64,000 bases of DNA, taken from the NCBI RefSeq assembly GCF_004323595.1, contig NZ_AP019373.1, positions 806,001 to 870,000 of the forward strand, read 5' to 3'. Under the pieces are notes generated by a model that saw only the letters and a program-made list of their open reading frames with translations, was not told the DNA's origin and ran no database searches. Source of the DNA: Sulfuricystis thermophila (GTDB taxonomy: Bacteria > Pseudomonadota > Gammaproteobacteria > Burkholderiales > Rhodocyclaceae). This document shows, one piece after another, positions 26,386 to 35,797 of this stretch (positions are counted from its first letter, which is position 1; each line of letters opens with the position of its first letter). The position numbers and the translations under genes were made by a program.

Positions 26386-27394
26386 GCGTTGGCGCGGGGC
26401 GCGTGTTTCAGATGGGATTCGACTGCCGACAGTATTCTGGCAGTCGCCTGCGCATCCCCTAAGGCCGATTCGAGGTCGAATTCATGGTCAATTACACCCG
26501 CATCCCGGAATGCGCGCAGCCAGGTGAGCTGCCGCTTGGCGAACTGTCGGGTGGCGAAGATGCCGCGCTCGGCGAGTTCCCGGGCGGGTAGCCGTCCCTC
26601 CAGCATCTCCCAAACCTGGCGATAGCCGACGCAGCGCATCGAAGGCAAGTCGGCGGAAAGCCGGTAGCGGGCGCGCAATGCCTCGACCTCGCCGATGAGG
26701 CCGGCGGCGAGCATCGCGTGGAAGCGCCGGGCGATGCGCTCGTGGAGGACATGCCGTTGCGGGGGGGCGAGGGCGATCGTCAGCAGCCGGAAGGGCAGGG
26801 CATTCATTTCCTGCCGTTGCCAGAAGTCGCTCAAAGGCCGGCCGGTGAGCCGCAGCACTTCGAGCGCGCGCTGGATGCGCTGGCTGTCGGTGGGCGCCAG
26901 CCGCGCGGCGGTGAGCGGATCGGCTTTTGCCAGTTCGGCGTGGAGCGCCGGCCAGCCTCGATGTGCGGCTTCCGCGTCGATCGCGGCGCGCATTCCCGGA
27001 TCGGCCTGCGGCAAGTCGGCGAGCCCTGCGATCAAGGCCTTGAAATAGAGCATCGTGCCGCCGACCAGCAACGGCGCCTTGCCGCGTGTAGCGATTTCAC
27101 TCATCACGCGCAGCGCATCGCGACGGAATTGGGCGGCCGAGTAGCGTTCCTCGGGGTGATCAGGTCGATCAGATGGTGCGGGAAACGCGCCAGCGTCTCG
27201 CGGTCCGGCTTCGCAGTGCCGATGTCCATGCCGATGAATACCTGCGCCGAGTCGAGGCTGACGATCCCGACCGGAAAGCGGCGGGCGATTTCCAGCGCCA
27301 GCTCGGTCTTGCCGCTCGCGGTCGGACCGATTAGGGCGATGGCGGGCGGCAGGGCGGGATTCGTCGCAGTTGAAATCGACACGTCAATGCCCAT
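26382..27394 (-). pseudogene. miaA: miaA, tRNA dimethylallyltransferase, interrupted by a frameshift
   Basis: The first part (from 27394) has the P-loop [37 protein letters not shown] and HHLIDLITP. At 27153-27156 a run of four G (C on the sense strand) leads out of frame and to an early stop; the next frame continues correctly as [14 protein letters not shown] then [13 protein letters not shown] through [12 protein letters not shown] to the C-terminus at 26382. One added base would restore a normal protein of about 336 residues. Either a true frameshift or a one-base homopolymer error in the sequence. MiaA modifies A37 of UNN-reading tRNAs and is nearly always kept intact. mutL lies close by, as usual. 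Confidence 0.9.
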
Positions 27395-27424
27395 TTACGA
27401 AACGAGAGTTTTGAAGGAGGGCGT

Positions 27425-27658
27425 ATGAACATCCTGTTCAACAATCCGCAGCTGTATCTGATCGATTATCCGGGTATCGATGCGCTCGAAATCCTCGACA
27501 AGCGCAATGGCCGGATCGGATTGCTGCGCGGCGCGGTCGCGAAGCGCATGCGCGAGGAATTCAGGGAGTTCCTGACCCGGGCGCACGATGAAGAGGAATA
27601 TGAAGACTTCCTCGACGCCCATGATGCCATTCTCTTCCAGCCGGTTTCGTTGCATTGA
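27425..27658 (+). CDS. DUF3567 family protein
   Basis: 77 residues. The N-terminus MNILFNNPQLYLIDYPG, the EILDKRNGR turn and the C-terminal FDALxxQPVxLH-like ending (AILFQPVSLH) fit the small DUF3567 proteins found in betaproteobacteria; function unknown. A good site GGAGGG precedes the ATG. The stop codon lies inside the TTGAA target duplication of the mobile element that follows, so the element inserted exactly at the gene's end. Confidence 0.8.
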   Translation: MNILFNNPQLYLIDYPGIDALEILDKRNGRIGLLRGAVAKRMREEFREFLTRAHDEEEYEDFLDAHDAILFQPVSLH

Positions 27659-27659
27659 A

Positions 27660-27865
27660 CCCAGATTGTCCATTGGAACACGAGCGGGTTTCGCAGGCGA
27701 GGGCGAGCAAGTTTGCGTTCCCGCGACGAGCCAATAACGGTGTCTATTGGCGAGGAGCGGGGGCGCGAAGATGCCGCCCGCAGCCCGAAAGCCGCCGTGT
27801 AGGGCGCTGAAATGATCGTTTTGCATGCCCATGGTGAATCAGCCCGGTCTAATGGATAATCTGGG
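27660..27865. mobile_element. 206-bp MITE-like element, copy 2
   Basis: It has the same ends, length and internal hairpin as copy 1 at 14725-14930, differing at roughly ten positions. The flanking duplications are TTGAA (27655-27659 and 27866-27870). Both targets fit TTSAA, implying a preferred 5-bp site. It lies between the DUF3567 gene and the mutL stop and encodes no protein. Confidence 0.9.
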
Positions 27866-27879
27866 TTGAATTCGCCCCC

Positions 27880-29601
27880 TCAGCGACCGCGCATGAACAG
27901 GCGGTCGAGTTCGGCGAGCGAAAGCTGAATCCAGGTCGGCCGGCCGTGATTACACTGGTCGGCGCGCTCGGTTTCCTCCATCGCGCGTAGCAGCGCATCC
28001 ATTTCCGGTAGGGAAAGGCGGCGGTGAGCGCGCACCGCGCCATGGCAGGCCAGCGTGGCGAGGATTTCGTTGCGATGTTGTTCGAGCACATGGCTGGCCG
28101 GATGTTCGGCGAGCTCGGCGAGCAGCGCACGCATCAGTGACTCGACATCGCCGCCGGCGAGAAGCTGCGGCACGGCCCGCACTGTGAGTTGCCGAGGGCC
28201 GGCGGGCGCGATCTCGAAGCCGAGCCGCTCGAGGGTCGCCGCATGTTCCTCGGCGCAGGCGAGCTCGGCGGGGCTTGCCGAAACGAGCAGCGGGACCAGC
28301 AGCATTTGCGTCGCCGGCCGGGCATCGGCCGCCGCCTTCAGCTGCTCATAGAGGATGCGTTCGTGGGCGGCGTGCATGTCGACGATCACGAGTCCCTTGG
28401 CATTCTGCGCCAGGAGGTAGATGCCGGAAAGTTGCGCGAGCGCGTGGCCGAGCGGGTGGTCGACGCTATCGACGGCCGGCGCTGACGGAGTCGCATCCGC
28501 AAACGCCCGTTGCACGAATTCGAGATAGGCGGCGGCTTCCGGCTCGCGTACGGAAAAGCTCGTCTGCTGCGCTACGAAAGTCGGCGCTGGCGGGACGGCA
28601 CTCGCCGGGGCTTTTGCGGCGGCCAGCGGTTCGGCCAGCGCCCGCTGCAGGGCGTGGAACACGAACTGGTGCACGGCCTGGCCATCGCGGAAGCGCACTT
28701 CCGTCTTCGCCGGATGGACATTGACATCGACCAGCATCGGGTCGATGTCGAGGAACAGCACCCAGGCGGGATGCAGCGCGCCATGCAGCACGTCGGCATA
28801 GGCGGCGCGTGCCGCGTGGGCGAGCAGCTTGTCGCGCACGAAGCGGCCATTGACGAAAAAGAGCTGTTCGGCGCGCGTGTTCTTCGCATAGGCGGGCAGC
28901 GCCGCGAAACCGGACAGCCGCAACGGCCCGGCTGCACTGTCGATTTGCCGGGCGTGGGCGAAGAAGGCCTCCCCCATCAGTTCCCGGGTGCGGCGCGCCA
29001 GATCGACGGGCGGCAGGCGTCGGCGCACCTGGCCGTTGTGGGCGAGAGTGAAGCCGATCTCGGGACGGGCCTGCGCCATGCGCGTGAGCACCTCATCGCA
29101 GTGCGCGAACTCGGTGGCCACCGACTTGAGGAACTTGCGCCGCGCGGGCGTGTTGAAGTAGAGATCGGCGACCGTCACTACCGTGCCGGCGGACAGGGCA
29201 GCCGGTTTCACTGCGCCGCTTTCGGCATCGAGTTTCCAGGCGTGGGGAGAATCCGCCGTGCGGCTGGTGATCGTGACCCGCGCGACCGAGGCGATCGAGG
29301 CCAATGCCTCGCCGCGAAAGCCGTAGCTGGCGACGCGTTCGAGATCGTCGAGCGTGGCGATCTTGCTCGTCGCATGACGGGCGAGCGCGAGCGGTAAGTC
29401 CTCGGCGTCGATGCCGCCGCCGTCGTCCGCGACGCGGATCAGCTTGACGCCGCCTTCCTCGAGTTGCACGTCGATCCGGCTCGCGCCGGCATCGAGGCTG
29501 TTCTCGATCAGTTCCTTGAGCACCGAGGCAGGACGTTCGACCACCTCGCCGGCGGCGATCTGGCTGATCAGGAGGTCGGGAAGGGGGTGGATGCGGGACA
29601 T
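27880..29601 (-). CDS. mutL: DNA mismatch repair protein MutL
   Basis: 573 residues from the ATG of MSRIHPLPDLLISQIAAGEV. The GHKL ATPase motifs are ENSLDAGA, DDGGGID and YGFRGEALASI; VNVHPAKTEVRF ends the N-terminal half. The C-terminal dimerisation domain has DMHAAHERILYE, the variant of the DQHAxxE(x)4E endonuclease motif, so this MutL may nick DNA, unlike the E. coli protein. The linker segment SAVPPAPTFVAQQ (around residue 340) is encoded by a dispersed repeat copy (28575-28601). It is divergent from dedA. Confidence 0.97.
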   Translation of the reverse strand: MSRIHPLPDLLISQIAAGEVVERPASVLKELIENSLDAGASRIDVQLEEGGVKLIRVADDGGGIDAEDLPLALARHATSKIATLDDLERVASYGFRGEALASIASVARVTITSRTADSPHAWKLDAESGAVKPAALSAGTVVTVADLYFNTPARRKFLKSVATEFAHCDEVLTRMAQARPEIGFTLAHNGQVRRRLPPVDLARRTRELMGEAFFAHARQIDSAAGPLRLSGFAALPAYAKNTRAEQLFFVNGRFVRDKLLAHAARAAYADVLHGALHPAWVLFLDIDPMLVDVNVHPAKTEVRFRDGQAVHQFVFHALQRALAEPLAAAKAPASAVPPAPTFVAQQTSFSVREPEAAAYLEFVQRAFADATPSAPAVDSVDHPLGHALAQLSGIYLLAQNAKGLVIVDMHAAHERILYEQLKAAADARPATQMLLVPLLVSASPAELACAEEHAATLERLGFEIAPAGPRQLTVRAVPQLLAGGDVESLMRALLAELAEHPASHVLEQHRNEILATLACHGAVRAHRRLSLPEMDALLRAMEETERADQCNHGRPTWIQLSLAELDRLFMRGR

Positions 29602-29630
29602 GGGCCCGTGCATTGTAAACTGCCGCCATC

Positions 29631-30281
29631 ATGGAGCTCATTGCTCAATTTCTCGACATCGTCCTGCATCTGGACCGGCATCTCGCGCTGCTGGTGGCGG
29701 ACTATGGGGTATGGATCTATGCGCTGCTGTTCGCGATCGTGTTCTGCGAGACCGGATTGGTCGTGACGCCTTTCCTGCCGGGCGACTCCTTGCTGTTCGT
29801 CGCCGGCGCGCTGGCGGCGACGGGCGGCATGGACATCACCGTCTTGATCGCCGTGCTGATGAGTGCCGCAGTGCTCGGCGACAACGCCAATTACTGGATC
29901 GGCCGCTGGGTCGGTCGGCGCATCCTGCATTGGGGCGAGGGCTCGCGCTTCTTCAACCGCGCCGCCTACGAGAAGACCCATGCCTTCTACGAGCGCTACG
30001 GCCCGCTGACGATGACGATGGCGCGCTTCGTGCCGCTGGTGCGCACTTTCGCGCCTTTCGTCGCCGGCATCGCGCGCATGACCTATGCGCGCTATTTCGC
30101 GTTCGACCTGCTCGGTGCCGTGCTCTGGGTGTTTTCGCTGACGCTCGCCGGTTACTGGTTCGGCAACCTGCCGCTGGTGAAGAACAATCTGTCGCTGGTG
30201 ATCGTCGGCATCATTCTCGTCTCGGTGATGCCGATGGCGATCGGCTGGCTGCGTGCGCGGCTCGCCGCGGCCCGCCAATGA
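29631..30281 (+). CDS. DedA-family membrane protein
   Basis: 216 residues. The family signature is present: ETGLVVTPFLPGDSLLFVAG, then FYERYGPLTMTMARFVPLVR and TFAPFVAGIARM, with about five membrane helices. DedA proteins are thought to act as proton-linked lipid-carrier (undecaprenyl phosphate, phosphatidylethanolamine) flippases. The stop overlaps the next start as ATGA. Confidence 0.95.
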   Translation: MELIAQFLDIVLHLDRHLALLVADYGVWIYALLFAIVFCETGLVVTPFLPGDSLLFVAGALAATGGMDITVLIAVLMSAAVLGDNANYWIGRWVGRRILHWGEGSRFFNRAAYEKTHAFYERYGPLTMTMARFVPLVRTFAPFVAGIARMTYARYFAFDLLGAVLWVFSLTLAGYWFGNLPLVKNNLSLVIVGIILVSVMPMAIGWLRARLAAARQ

Positions 30282-30970
30282 AGCGGCGCAGTTTGCTGCT
30301 GGCCGTTTCATGTTCAACGCTTCTTTCCGCCTGCCTGTCGAGCCCTGGACAGCTCGCCAAGACCGACATCGACCGCATTGCCGACCTACATCGGCGCGAG
30401 GTGTTCGCCAGCCTCGCACGACTGGCCGACAAGCTCTACCGGCGCAATCCACGCGAATGGAAGAAAGGCGGCCATCCCAGCCGCGAGGCGGCGCTGGCAA
30501 AACTGACGGATCCGCAGCGCCTCGGCCGCTCGCCGGAACCGGAGGGCCGGCGCGGCACGGCGCTGATTCTCGCCGGCCTGCGCGAGGATTATGCGCACGA
30601 TCGCGTCGCCGCATTCATCGGCGGTCTCAACACGATGCTCTTCGACGCCTTCGACGGCAAGACCGAATTTTTCATTCTCGACGACCTCGATGCCCAGCGG
30701 CTCTACAATGCGGCCCGCAACGTCGAGATCGCCGCCTGGAAGCTCGCCAATGCGCGTCGCAGCCAGCCCGAAGGCGAGCTGCCGGCGGGCACGCCGCTTT
30801 TGCTCTCCAACGAAATGGGGCCGATCCAGAACCTCAGTTTCGAACGCGAATTCGGCCGGCTGATCGGCAGCCTCGACCTCCTGTCGCAAATCGTCGCCGA
30901 CAAATCGAATCGCACCGTCGTCAAGGTCGTGCACAGTCTTGCGACCGCCGTCTTCCTTCCCGTCAAATAG
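30278..30970 (+). CDS. Predicted lipoprotein of unknown function
   Basis: 230 residues. A basic N-terminus and hydrophobic stretch end in a lipobox (LLSAC, Cys about residue 19). The rest is helical and largely charged, with FIGGLNTMLFDAFDGKTEFF and YNAARNVEIAAWKLANARR as notable stretches. No enzyme motif. It is translationally coupled to dedA and is followed by purN after 5 bp. No named function is recognised. Confidence 0.8.
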   Translation: MKRRSLLLAVSCSTLLSACLSSPGQLAKTDIDRIADLHRREVFASLARLADKLYRRNPREWKKGGHPSREAALAKLTDPQRLGRSPEPEGRRGTALILAGLREDYAHDRVAAFIGGLNTMLFDAFDGKTEFFILDDLDAQRLYNAARNVEIAAWKLANARRSQPEGELPAGTPLLLSNEMGPIQNLSFEREFGRLIGSLDLLSQIVADKSNRTVVKVVHSLATAVFLPVK

Positions 30971-30975
30971 CGCTC

Positions 30976-31608
30976 ATGAATTCTTATGTGATCCTCATCT
31001 CCGGCCGCGGCAGCAACATGCAGGCGCTCCTCGAAGCCCGGCTGCCCGGCCAATGCGTCGCGGTGATCAGCAACCGGCCCGAGGCGGCCGGGCTCGCCTG
31101 GGCTGCCAGCCGCGGCGTGCCGACGCGCGTCGTCGATCATCGCCAGTACCCTTCCCGCGAAGCCTTCGATACCGCGCTGGCCGAGGCAATCGAGCGCGTG
31201 GGCGGCGAACTGGTCCTGCTCGCCGGCTTCATGCGCATCCTGACCCCGGACTTCGTCGCACACTTCGCCGGCCGGCTCATCAACATCCATCCCTCGCTCC
31301 TGCCGGCCTTCCCGGGCCTGCACACGCACGAGGCGGCGCTCGCCGCCGGGGTGCGCGTGCATGGCTGCACGGTGCATTTCGTCACGCCGGCGCTCGATTG
31401 CGGACCGATCATCATCCAGGCCGCCGTGCCGGTGCTGGCGGGAGATACGCCGGACGCTCTGGCGGCACGGGTGCTCCGGCAGGAGCACATCATCTACCCG
31501 CAAGCCGCGCGGGCGGTGCTCGAAGGCCGTTGCCGGCTCGTCGACGGCAGGGTCGTCTGGGATGACGATGCCACCTCTGCCGATCTCGCCTTGCGGGTTC
31601 CCGCGTAA
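30976..31608 (+). CDS. purN: GAR transformylase 1
   Basis: 210 residues. It shows ISGRGSNMQALLEA, HRQYPSREAFD, the formyl-folate region LAGFMRILTPDFV, catalytic INIHPSLLPAFPGLHTH (Asn, His) and VTPALDCGPII (Asp). It formylates glycinamide ribonucleotide using 10-formyl-THF. The last residues are followed after 10 bp by the DUF3108 gene. Confidence 0.98.
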   Translation: MNSYVILISGRGSNMQALLEARLPGQCVAVISNRPEAAGLAWAASRGVPTRVVDHRQYPSREAFDTALAEAIERVGGELVLLAGFMRILTPDFVAHFAGRLINIHPSLLPAFPGLHTHEAALAAGVRVHGCTVHFVTPALDCGPIIIQAAVPVLAGDTPDALAARVLRQEHIIYPQAARAVLEGRCRLVDGRVVWDDDATSADLALRVPA

Positions 31609-31618
31609 TTCCAAGACG

Positions 31619-32671
31619 ATGCTGCCGTTCTGGCTGGCGCTGGCTGCCTCGCTGACGCTGCATCTCGGCGTGTTGCTATCGGCGGGCTGGTCCCTGCCGC
31701 TGGAAGGAGAGAACGAACCGGCCCGTCTCGAAGCGACCTTGGTGTCGGCGCCCATGACGCCAGCGGCGCCCCAGGCAACCCCGGTGGCAAAGAAACGCCC
31801 GCCGCGCAAGTCGGCGAAACCGCGGTCGGCGCCGCCAGTGCCGCCAGCGTTGGATCTGCCGGACGCCAGTCTGCCGGCACCCGAGCCGGTCCTCTCCTCG
31901 CCGCCCATGCCGGCCGAGCCGGAAATCCCGCCCGCCGATACGGCAGCAGCGCCGGTCGCCGAGTCTGCTTCGTCTGCCGAGGGTGCCGTCCCGCCAGCGC
32001 CGACTTTCGAGATTCGCTGGCCCCCGAGCGGCCGCATCGTCTATCAGGTGACGCGCGGCGAGCAGGGGTTCGTCATCGGTCAGACCGAGCAGCGCTGGGA
32101 GTGGAATGAGGCGCACTATCTGCTGCAAACCATCGCCGAAACCACCGGCCTCGTCGCGCTGTTCCGGCCGGCGAAGGTCGTCCAGACCAGCCGCGGCGGC
32201 TTCGATGCCCACGGCGTGCGGCCCGCGGAGTTCATGGTCGAGCGCGAAGGTCGGGAGACCGAACATGTGCGCTTCCAGGCCGAGGAGGGGCGTGTCGTGT
32301 TTCCCCGCGGTGGCAGCGCGCCGTTCGCGGCGGGCGTGCAGGATCTGCTGTCGGTGTTCTTCCAGCTCGCCGGACTGCCGCTCGATACGCCGGAATATGC
32401 CGTCAGCGTGGCGACGACCCGCAAGCTGGCGAACTACCATGTCACGGTGGATGAGGTGTCCCGGCTCGAAACGCCGCTGGGCGCTCGGCCGGTGCGTCAT
32501 CTCTCGGTGCTGGGGCGGCCCGGCGAGGATGTCACCGAGCTGTGGCTGGATGAGCAAACGCGCCTGCCACTGAAAATCCGCCATCGCGACCGCAAAGGCG
32601 AGGTCTTCGACCAGATCGTCATCGCCATCGAACCCGGATTGCCCATTGCCGACACGGATCTGCCACGATGA
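31619..32671 (+). CDS. DUF3108-domain protein with membrane anchor and Pro-rich linker
   Basis: 350 residues. An N-terminal membrane helix (residues 3-21) is followed by about 110 residues rich in Pro and Ala (PPRKSAKPRSAPPVPPALDL and similar), recalling the TonB linker, and a C-terminal domain (about 135-350) with the DUF3108 pattern (YQVTRGEQGFVIGQTEQRWE, VFFQLAGL, LWLDEQTRLPLKIRHRDRKG). It probably spans the periplasm. Part of the linker-domain junction (GAVPPAPTFE) is coded by a dispersed repeat copy (31982-32010). It ends overlapping the methyltransferase start as ATGA. Function unknown. Confidence 0.85.
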   Translation: MLPFWLALAASLTLHLGVLLSAGWSLPLEGENEPARLEATLVSAPMTPAAPQATPVAKKRPPRKSAKPRSAPPVPPALDLPDASLPAPEPVLSSPPMPAEPEIPPADTAAAPVAESASSAEGAVPPAPTFEIRWPPSGRIVYQVTRGEQGFVIGQTEQRWEWNEAHYLLQTIAETTGLVALFRPAKVVQTSRGGFDAHGVRPAEFMVEREGRETEHVRFQAEEGRVVFPRGGSAPFAAGVQDLLSVFFQLAGLPLDTPEYAVSVATTRKLANYHVTVDEVSRLETPLGARPVRHLSVLGRPGEDVTELWLDEQTRLPLKIRHRDRKGEVFDQIVIAIEPGLPIADTDLPR

Positions 32672-33930
32672 AAACTTTGTCTTCCAGCCTGATCGACCTG
32701 ACGGTCGACGCCTGCCGCGAGTTGCTGCAATTCCGCCAGCCGGCCGATGCCGTGTTGTCGGCTTTTTTCCGCGCCCGCCATTGTGGGCCGCGCGAACGCG
32801 CCTTCATCGCCGAGGCCGCCTATGCGCTGTTGCGCCGCAAGCGTTCGCTGGCGGCCTGGGTCGGCCCGCAGGCCGATGTGCGGCAACTGGTACTCGCGGC
32901 GCTGGTGCGCCATGGCGGTATCAGCCTGCGCATGCTGGATACGGCGCTGCCGAAGCGCGATGCCGAGTGGCTCGCCGCCTTGAAGGCGCAACCGGAGCCG
33001 GCATTGACGCTCGGCGAAGAGACCGACCTGCCCGACTGGCTGGTCGAGCGTCTCGGAGCGCTGATGTCGCAGGACGAACTCATTGCGCTCGCCCGGGCGC
33101 TGAACCAGCCGGCGCCGCTCGATCTGCGGGTGAATACCCTCAAGGCGCGGCGTGACGATGTGCTGGCGCGGCTCGATGGCGAGGGCATCGCCGCGGCGCC
33201 CTGTCCGTTCGCGCCCGAGGGCATCCGGCTGGCCGGCAAGCCGGCGCTGGCGAAGCACCTGCTGTTTCTCGATGGCAGCATCGAAGTGCAGGACGAAGGC
33301 AGTCAGCTCCTTGGCCATCTCGTCGCTCCCAAACGCGGCGAGATGGTCGTCGATTTCTGCGCCGGCGCCGGCGGCAAGACGCTGCTGCTCGGCGCGTCGA
33401 TGCGCTCGACGGGGCGGCTGTATGCCTTCGATGTGTCGGCCAGGCGTCTGGCGAAACTCAAGCCGCGCCTGGCGCGCTCGGGGCTCTCCAACGTCCATCC
33501 CGTCGTGATCGCCAACGAGAACGACGTGCACGTCAAGCGTCTGGCCGGCAAGTGCGACCGCGTGCTGGTCGATGCACCTTGCTCGGGACTGGGCACGCTG
33601 CGGCGCAATCCCGATCTGAAATGGCGGCAGACGCCGCAGGACGTCGCCGAGTTGACCGCCAAACAGGCCGCGATCCTCGCCGCCGCGGCACGCCTGGTCA
33701 AGCCTGGCGGGCGGCTCGTCTATGCCACCTGCAGCCTGCTGCCCGAAGAGAACGAGGCCATCGTCGATGCTTTTCTCGCCAAGGAGCCGCAGTTTGCGCG
33801 ACATTCCGCCCGCGAGGTGCTCGCAGGGCAGGGCATTTCGCTCGACCTCAAAGGCGAGGACCTGCATTTGTCGCCGCACGTTCATGGCACCGATGGCTTT
33901 TATGCCGCAGTGCTGGAGCGGGCGAAATGA
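32668..33930 (+). CDS. RsmB/NOP2-family RNA m5C methyltransferase
   Basis: 420 residues. An N-terminal NusB-like helical region (1-110) precedes a Rossmann methyltransferase with SAM motif DFCAGAGGKTLLLG, then DAPCSGLGTLRRNPDLKW (catalytic-release Cys) and YATCSLLPEEN (catalytic Cys). It could be RsmB (16S C967) or a relative; the canonical rsmB partner genes (fmt, def) are not adjacent, so the target base is uncertain. It is coupled to genes on both sides by ATGA overlaps. Confidence 0.9.
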   Translation: MKTLSSSLIDLTVDACRELLQFRQPADAVLSAFFRARHCGPRERAFIAEAAYALLRRKRSLAAWVGPQADVRQLVLAALVRHGGISLRMLDTALPKRDAEWLAALKAQPEPALTLGEETDLPDWLVERLGALMSQDELIALARALNQPAPLDLRVNTLKARRDDVLARLDGEGIAAAPCPFAPEGIRLAGKPALAKHLLFLDGSIEVQDEGSQLLGHLVAPKRGEMVVDFCAGAGGKTLLLGASMRSTGRLYAFDVSARRLAKLKPRLARSGLSNVHPVVIANENDVHVKRLAGKCDRVLVDAPCSGLGTLRRNPDLKWRQTPQDVAELTAKQAAILAAAARLVKPGGRLVYATCSLLPEENEAIVDAFLAKEPQFARHSAREVLAGQGISLDLKGEDLHLSPHVHGTDGFYAAVLERAK

Positions 33931-34475
33931 AGGCGTGGCTGCTGATTGGACTGCTGGTGCTGGCGCCCGCCGCCGCGGCAGTCGAAGTGCCGGCCGTCGG
34001 CCGGATCGAGGTGCTGTTCACACCCTGGGACGACGCCGAAGGCGCGGTGCTGCGGGCGATCGATGCGGCGCAGCGCAGTTTGCACGTGCAGATGTTCCTG
34101 CTCTCCAGCCGCAGCATCGCCCGCTCGCTCATTGCCGCCCATGCGCGCGGCGTCAGGGTCGAGGTGCTCGCCGACAGGGAGATGGTGGTCAACGGCGAGA
34201 ACTCCCAGATAGAGAAGCTCGCCGCGGCGGGTATCGCGGTGTGGCTGGAAACCCGCTATGCTGCTGCCCACAACAAAATCCTGCTCATCGACGTCGATAG
34301 CGATCATCCCGTGGTCATCACCGGCAGCTACAACTTCACCTGGTCGGCGCAGGCGCGCAATGCCGAGAACCTCTTGATCCTGCGCGACAATCCGGCGCTG
34401 GCGCAGGTCTATTTCGCCAATTGGCGGCGTCATCACGCCGAGGCCATCCCCTTTGCCGAGGCGGTTCGGCCATGA
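33927..34475 (+). CDS. Periplasmic phospholipase D-like (Nuc-type) protein
   Basis: 182 residues. A short signal peptide (to about residue 18) leads a single PLD domain with HNKILLID (HxK-x4-D) and TGSYNFTWSAQARNAEN, the pattern of the Nuc endonuclease group, which dimerises to form one active site. It may be a secreted nuclease or phosphodiesterase. It overlaps both neighbours by 4 bp. Confidence 0.9.
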   Translation: MKAWLLIGLLVLAPAAAAVEVPAVGRIEVLFTPWDDAEGAVLRAIDAAQRSLHVQMFLLSSRSIARSLIAAHARGVRVEVLADREMVVNGENSQIEKLAAAGIAVWLETRYAAAHNKILLIDVDSDHPVVITGSYNFTWSAQARNAENLLILRDNPALAQVYFANWRRHHAEAIPFAEAVRP

Positions 34476-35752
34476 GCGCGGCAACGGAACCCTTCGGCCG
34501 GCTGCTGCTGGATCTCTGGGACGATCTGCAACAGCCCGACGTGCTCTGGCAGGTCGCCGTACTGGCCGGATGTTTCGTGCTGGCCTGGCTGTTCGACCGC
34601 TGGGTGCATTCCCGCTTCGCGCACGCAGGCGGGACAGAAAGCGCTGCGCGACGTTTCGGCCAGCGGGGTCTGAAGCGTATCGGCCTACCGGCGGTGATGC
34701 TGCTCCTGGTGCTCGCCGCGCGGCCGCTGCTCGCGCAGTGGCATCACGTGAATCTGCTCAGCCTGGCGGTTCCGCTGCTGACTTCGCTGCTGGTCATTCG
34801 CGCCGTGATGTTCGTCGTGCGCCACACCTTTTCCGCCACGGCGCCCTGGCTCGCAGGCTTCGAGCGTAGTTTCGCGTTGCTGGTGTGGAGTGGGGTGGCG
34901 CTGCATATTCTCGGTCTGATGCCGCAATTGATCGAGTTCCTCGAAGGGATCGGCTTCACGCTCGGCCGCACGCGGCTCAATCTGTGGCTGATCCTGCAAG
35001 GCGTCGGCGCGGTGCTGACGACGCTGCTGGTCGCCTTGTGGGCCGGGGGGGTGATCGAAGCGCGGTTGATGGGCGCGCAAAGTCTCGACGGCAATCTGCG
35101 CCTGGTGCTGGCACGCTTGACTCGGGCATTGTTGGCGCTGCTCGCGGTGCTGATCGCGCTGCCGATGGTCGGCATCGATCTCACGGCATTGTCGGTATTC
35201 GGTGGCGCGCTGGGCGTGGGGCTGGGCTTCGGCATGCAGAAGATCGCCGCCAACTATGTATCGGGCTTCATCATCCTGCTCGACCGTTCGATCCAGCTCG
35301 GCAACCTGATCGAGGTCGGTGGCCAGCGCGGCGTCGTCACGCGCATCACGACACGTTACACGGTGTTGCGCGGCATGACGGGCATCGAGACGATCGTGCC
35401 CAACGAGATGCTGGTCAGCTCGGTGATCAACAATGAAACCTTCAGCGACCCGAAGGTGCGCATCGCCACCCAGGTGCAGGTCGCCTACGGCAGCGATCTG
35501 GAAAAGGCACTGGCGATCCTCGTCGAGGCGGCGCAAGCGCAGTCGCGCGTACTCGCCGATCCGCCGCCGAAGGCCTTCGTCGTCCGTTTCGCCGATTCGG
35601 GCATCGATCTCGAAGTGGGGTTCTGGATCGCCGATCCCGCCGAAGGCACGCTGCAGATCAAGTCCGACATCCATCTGGCGATCTGGCGGGCCTTCAAGGC
35701 GGCGGGGATCGAGATTCCCTTCCCGCAGCGGGAAGTGCGATTGTTGCAATGA
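34472..35752 (+). CDS. MscS-family mechanosensitive ion channel
   Basis: 426 residues. About five N-terminal membrane helices are followed by the MscS core: the pore helix ALSVFGGALGVGLGFGMQKIAANYVSG is Gly/Ala-rich, then the beta domain with IVPNEMLVSSVINNE, and the C-terminal alpha/beta domain (GIEIPFPQREV ending). It opens under membrane tension to release solutes. It is the last gene of the dedA-to-mscS run. Confidence 0.95.
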   Translation: MSAATEPFGRLLLDLWDDLQQPDVLWQVAVLAGCFVLAWLFDRWVHSRFAHAGGTESAARRFGQRGLKRIGLPAVMLLLVLAARPLLAQWHHVNLLSLAVPLLTSLLVIRAVMFVVRHTFSATAPWLAGFERSFALLVWSGVALHILGLMPQLIEFLEGIGFTLGRTRLNLWLILQGVGAVLTTLLVALWAGGVIEARLMGAQSLDGNLRLVLARLTRALLALLAVLIALPMVGIDLTALSVFGGALGVGLGFGMQKIAANYVSGFIILLDRSIQLGNLIEVGGQRGVVTRITTRYTVLRGMTGIETIVPNEMLVSSVINNETFSDPKVRIATQVQVAYGSDLEKALAILVEAAQAQSRVLADPPPKAFVVRFADSGIDLEVGFWIADPAEGTLQIKSDIHLAIWRAFKAAGIEIPFPQREVRLLQ

Positions 35753-35797
35753 AGTTGCTGCTGGCGGAAAACTGGAACGCTCCGCCAGCCGCTCCGT

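Noticed and set aside
27395-27832. Minus-strand open frame of 145 codons over the DUF3567 gene and the mobile element
   Set aside because: It runs through the transposable element and antisense to the conserved small gene; no ribosome site and no domain.
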